The notes under the pieces: model-generated
Told to the model about the DNA's origin: nothing
What the model saw: the letters and a program-made list of their open reading frames with translations, nothing else
The model's database searches: none
In this document: positions 5,196 through 5,448 of the stretch, piece by piece
How positions within the stretch are numbered: position 1 is the stretch's first letter
Layout of the letters: every line of letters begins with the position of its first letter
Position numbers and translations under genes: made by a program
Assembly (NCBI GenBank): GCA_944391895.1
Contig: CALXVF010000086.1
Span: forward strand, 1 to 5,448
Direction: 5' to 3'
Origin: an uncultured Clostridia bacterium
GTDB taxonomy: Bacteria > Bacillota > Clostridia > TANB77 > CAG-508
DNA: 5,448 bases

Positions 5196-5448
5196 ATGAA
5201 CAATAAATTATATGAAGGACAGAAATTAAATGACTTTCGTGAATTGGTAAATTTATACAAAACCAAATATAAAGATCTTATTGCTTTTGAATACAAAGAA
5301 TCTCCAGATTCTACTGAACATATAAAAGTAACATACAAGCAATTTGCAAAGGATATAGAAGATTTAGCATGTAGCCTTTTAAATCAAAATTCTAAAAGAG
5401 TTGCATTAATAGCAGATAATAGATATGAATGGTGCGTAAGTTATTTAG
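5196..5448 (+). CDS. AMP-binding acyl-CoA synthetase, N-terminal part (3' end outside window)
   Basis: Only the first 84 residues are present and no stop is reached before the edge. They match the start of clostridial long-chain acyl-CoA synthetase-like (ANL superfamily) enzymes, which activate a carboxylic acid with ATP to an acyl-adenylate and then to a CoA thioester. Visible landmarks are the N-terminal LNDFRELVNLY segment, AFEYKE, VTYKQFAKDIEDLACSL (residues 46-62) and KRVALIADNRYEWCVSYL (67-84), the typical first beta-alpha region. The P-loop, adenylation motifs and C-terminal domain lie outside, so substrate and completeness are unknown. The start at 5196 has AGGTGG at 5183-5188, seven bases upstream, and its own promoter at 5132-5160. 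It is divergent from the histidine phosphatase gene. Confidence 0.88.
   Translation, partial: MNNKLYEGQKLNDFRELVNLYKTKYKDLIAFEYKESPDSTEHIKVTYKQFAKDIEDLACSLLNQNSKRVALIADNRYEWCVSYL

Noticed and set aside
5099..5338. Minus-strand ORF of 79 codons opposite the acyl-CoA synthetase start
   Set aside because: It is antisense to a recognisable conserved coding sequence and covers both divergent promoters. There is no convincing start site.

Overview
The window is strongly AT-rich, uses standard start and stop codons, and has AGGAGG-type ribosome binding sites and sigma-A-like promoters with 17-base spacers. Together with the gene content (a clostridial-type GITLIALV prepilin signal, a CapA-like phosphatase, RimO), this suggests a low-GC Firmicute of the class Clostridia, probably an anaerobic gut-type lineage. 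The lineage is inferred from style, not from a marker.

Layout from left to right. Positions 1-734 (minus) hold the N-terminal 244 residues of RimO, the ribosomal protein S12 methylthiotransferase, cut by the window edge. Positions 744-1943 (minus) hold a membrane-anchored CapA-like metallophosphatase whose stop codon lies inside the rimO ribosome binding site, so the two form one translationally linked operon driven by a near-consensus promoter at 1966-1994. A hairpin terminator at 2057-2078 separates this operon from the next minus-strand gene. That gene (2089-3984, with its start displaced to 4054) is a long surface-type protein: a type IV pilin-like N-terminus followed by about a dozen short RCC1-like repeats. 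Its start codon and ribosome binding site are separated from the body by a one-base frame disruption exactly at the prepilin cleavage site.

The stretch 4055-4434 has no long gene but is structured. On the minus strand it holds a promoter (4337-4365), a good ribosome binding site, a 39-codon ORF (4175-4294) with a Tyr-Ile repeat encoded by a perfect TA dinucleotide tract, and a 15-bp terminator hairpin whose 3' arm contains the stop codon of that ORF. A possible second promoter for the pilin-like gene follows at 4096-4124. This looks like a leader-peptide/attenuator cassette, possibly slippage-prone, or an independent small gene with its own terminator. It is the most unusual part of the window.

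Positions 4435-5055 (minus) encode a histidine phosphatase of the phosphoglycerate mutase superfamily. It is divergent from an AMP-binding acyl-CoA synthetase that begins at 5196 (plus) and runs off the right edge. The 140-base divergent intergenic region holds a promoter for each direction and a small inverted repeat over one -35 box. Apart from the capA-like/rimO pair, the sequence gives no evidence that these genes share a pathway.
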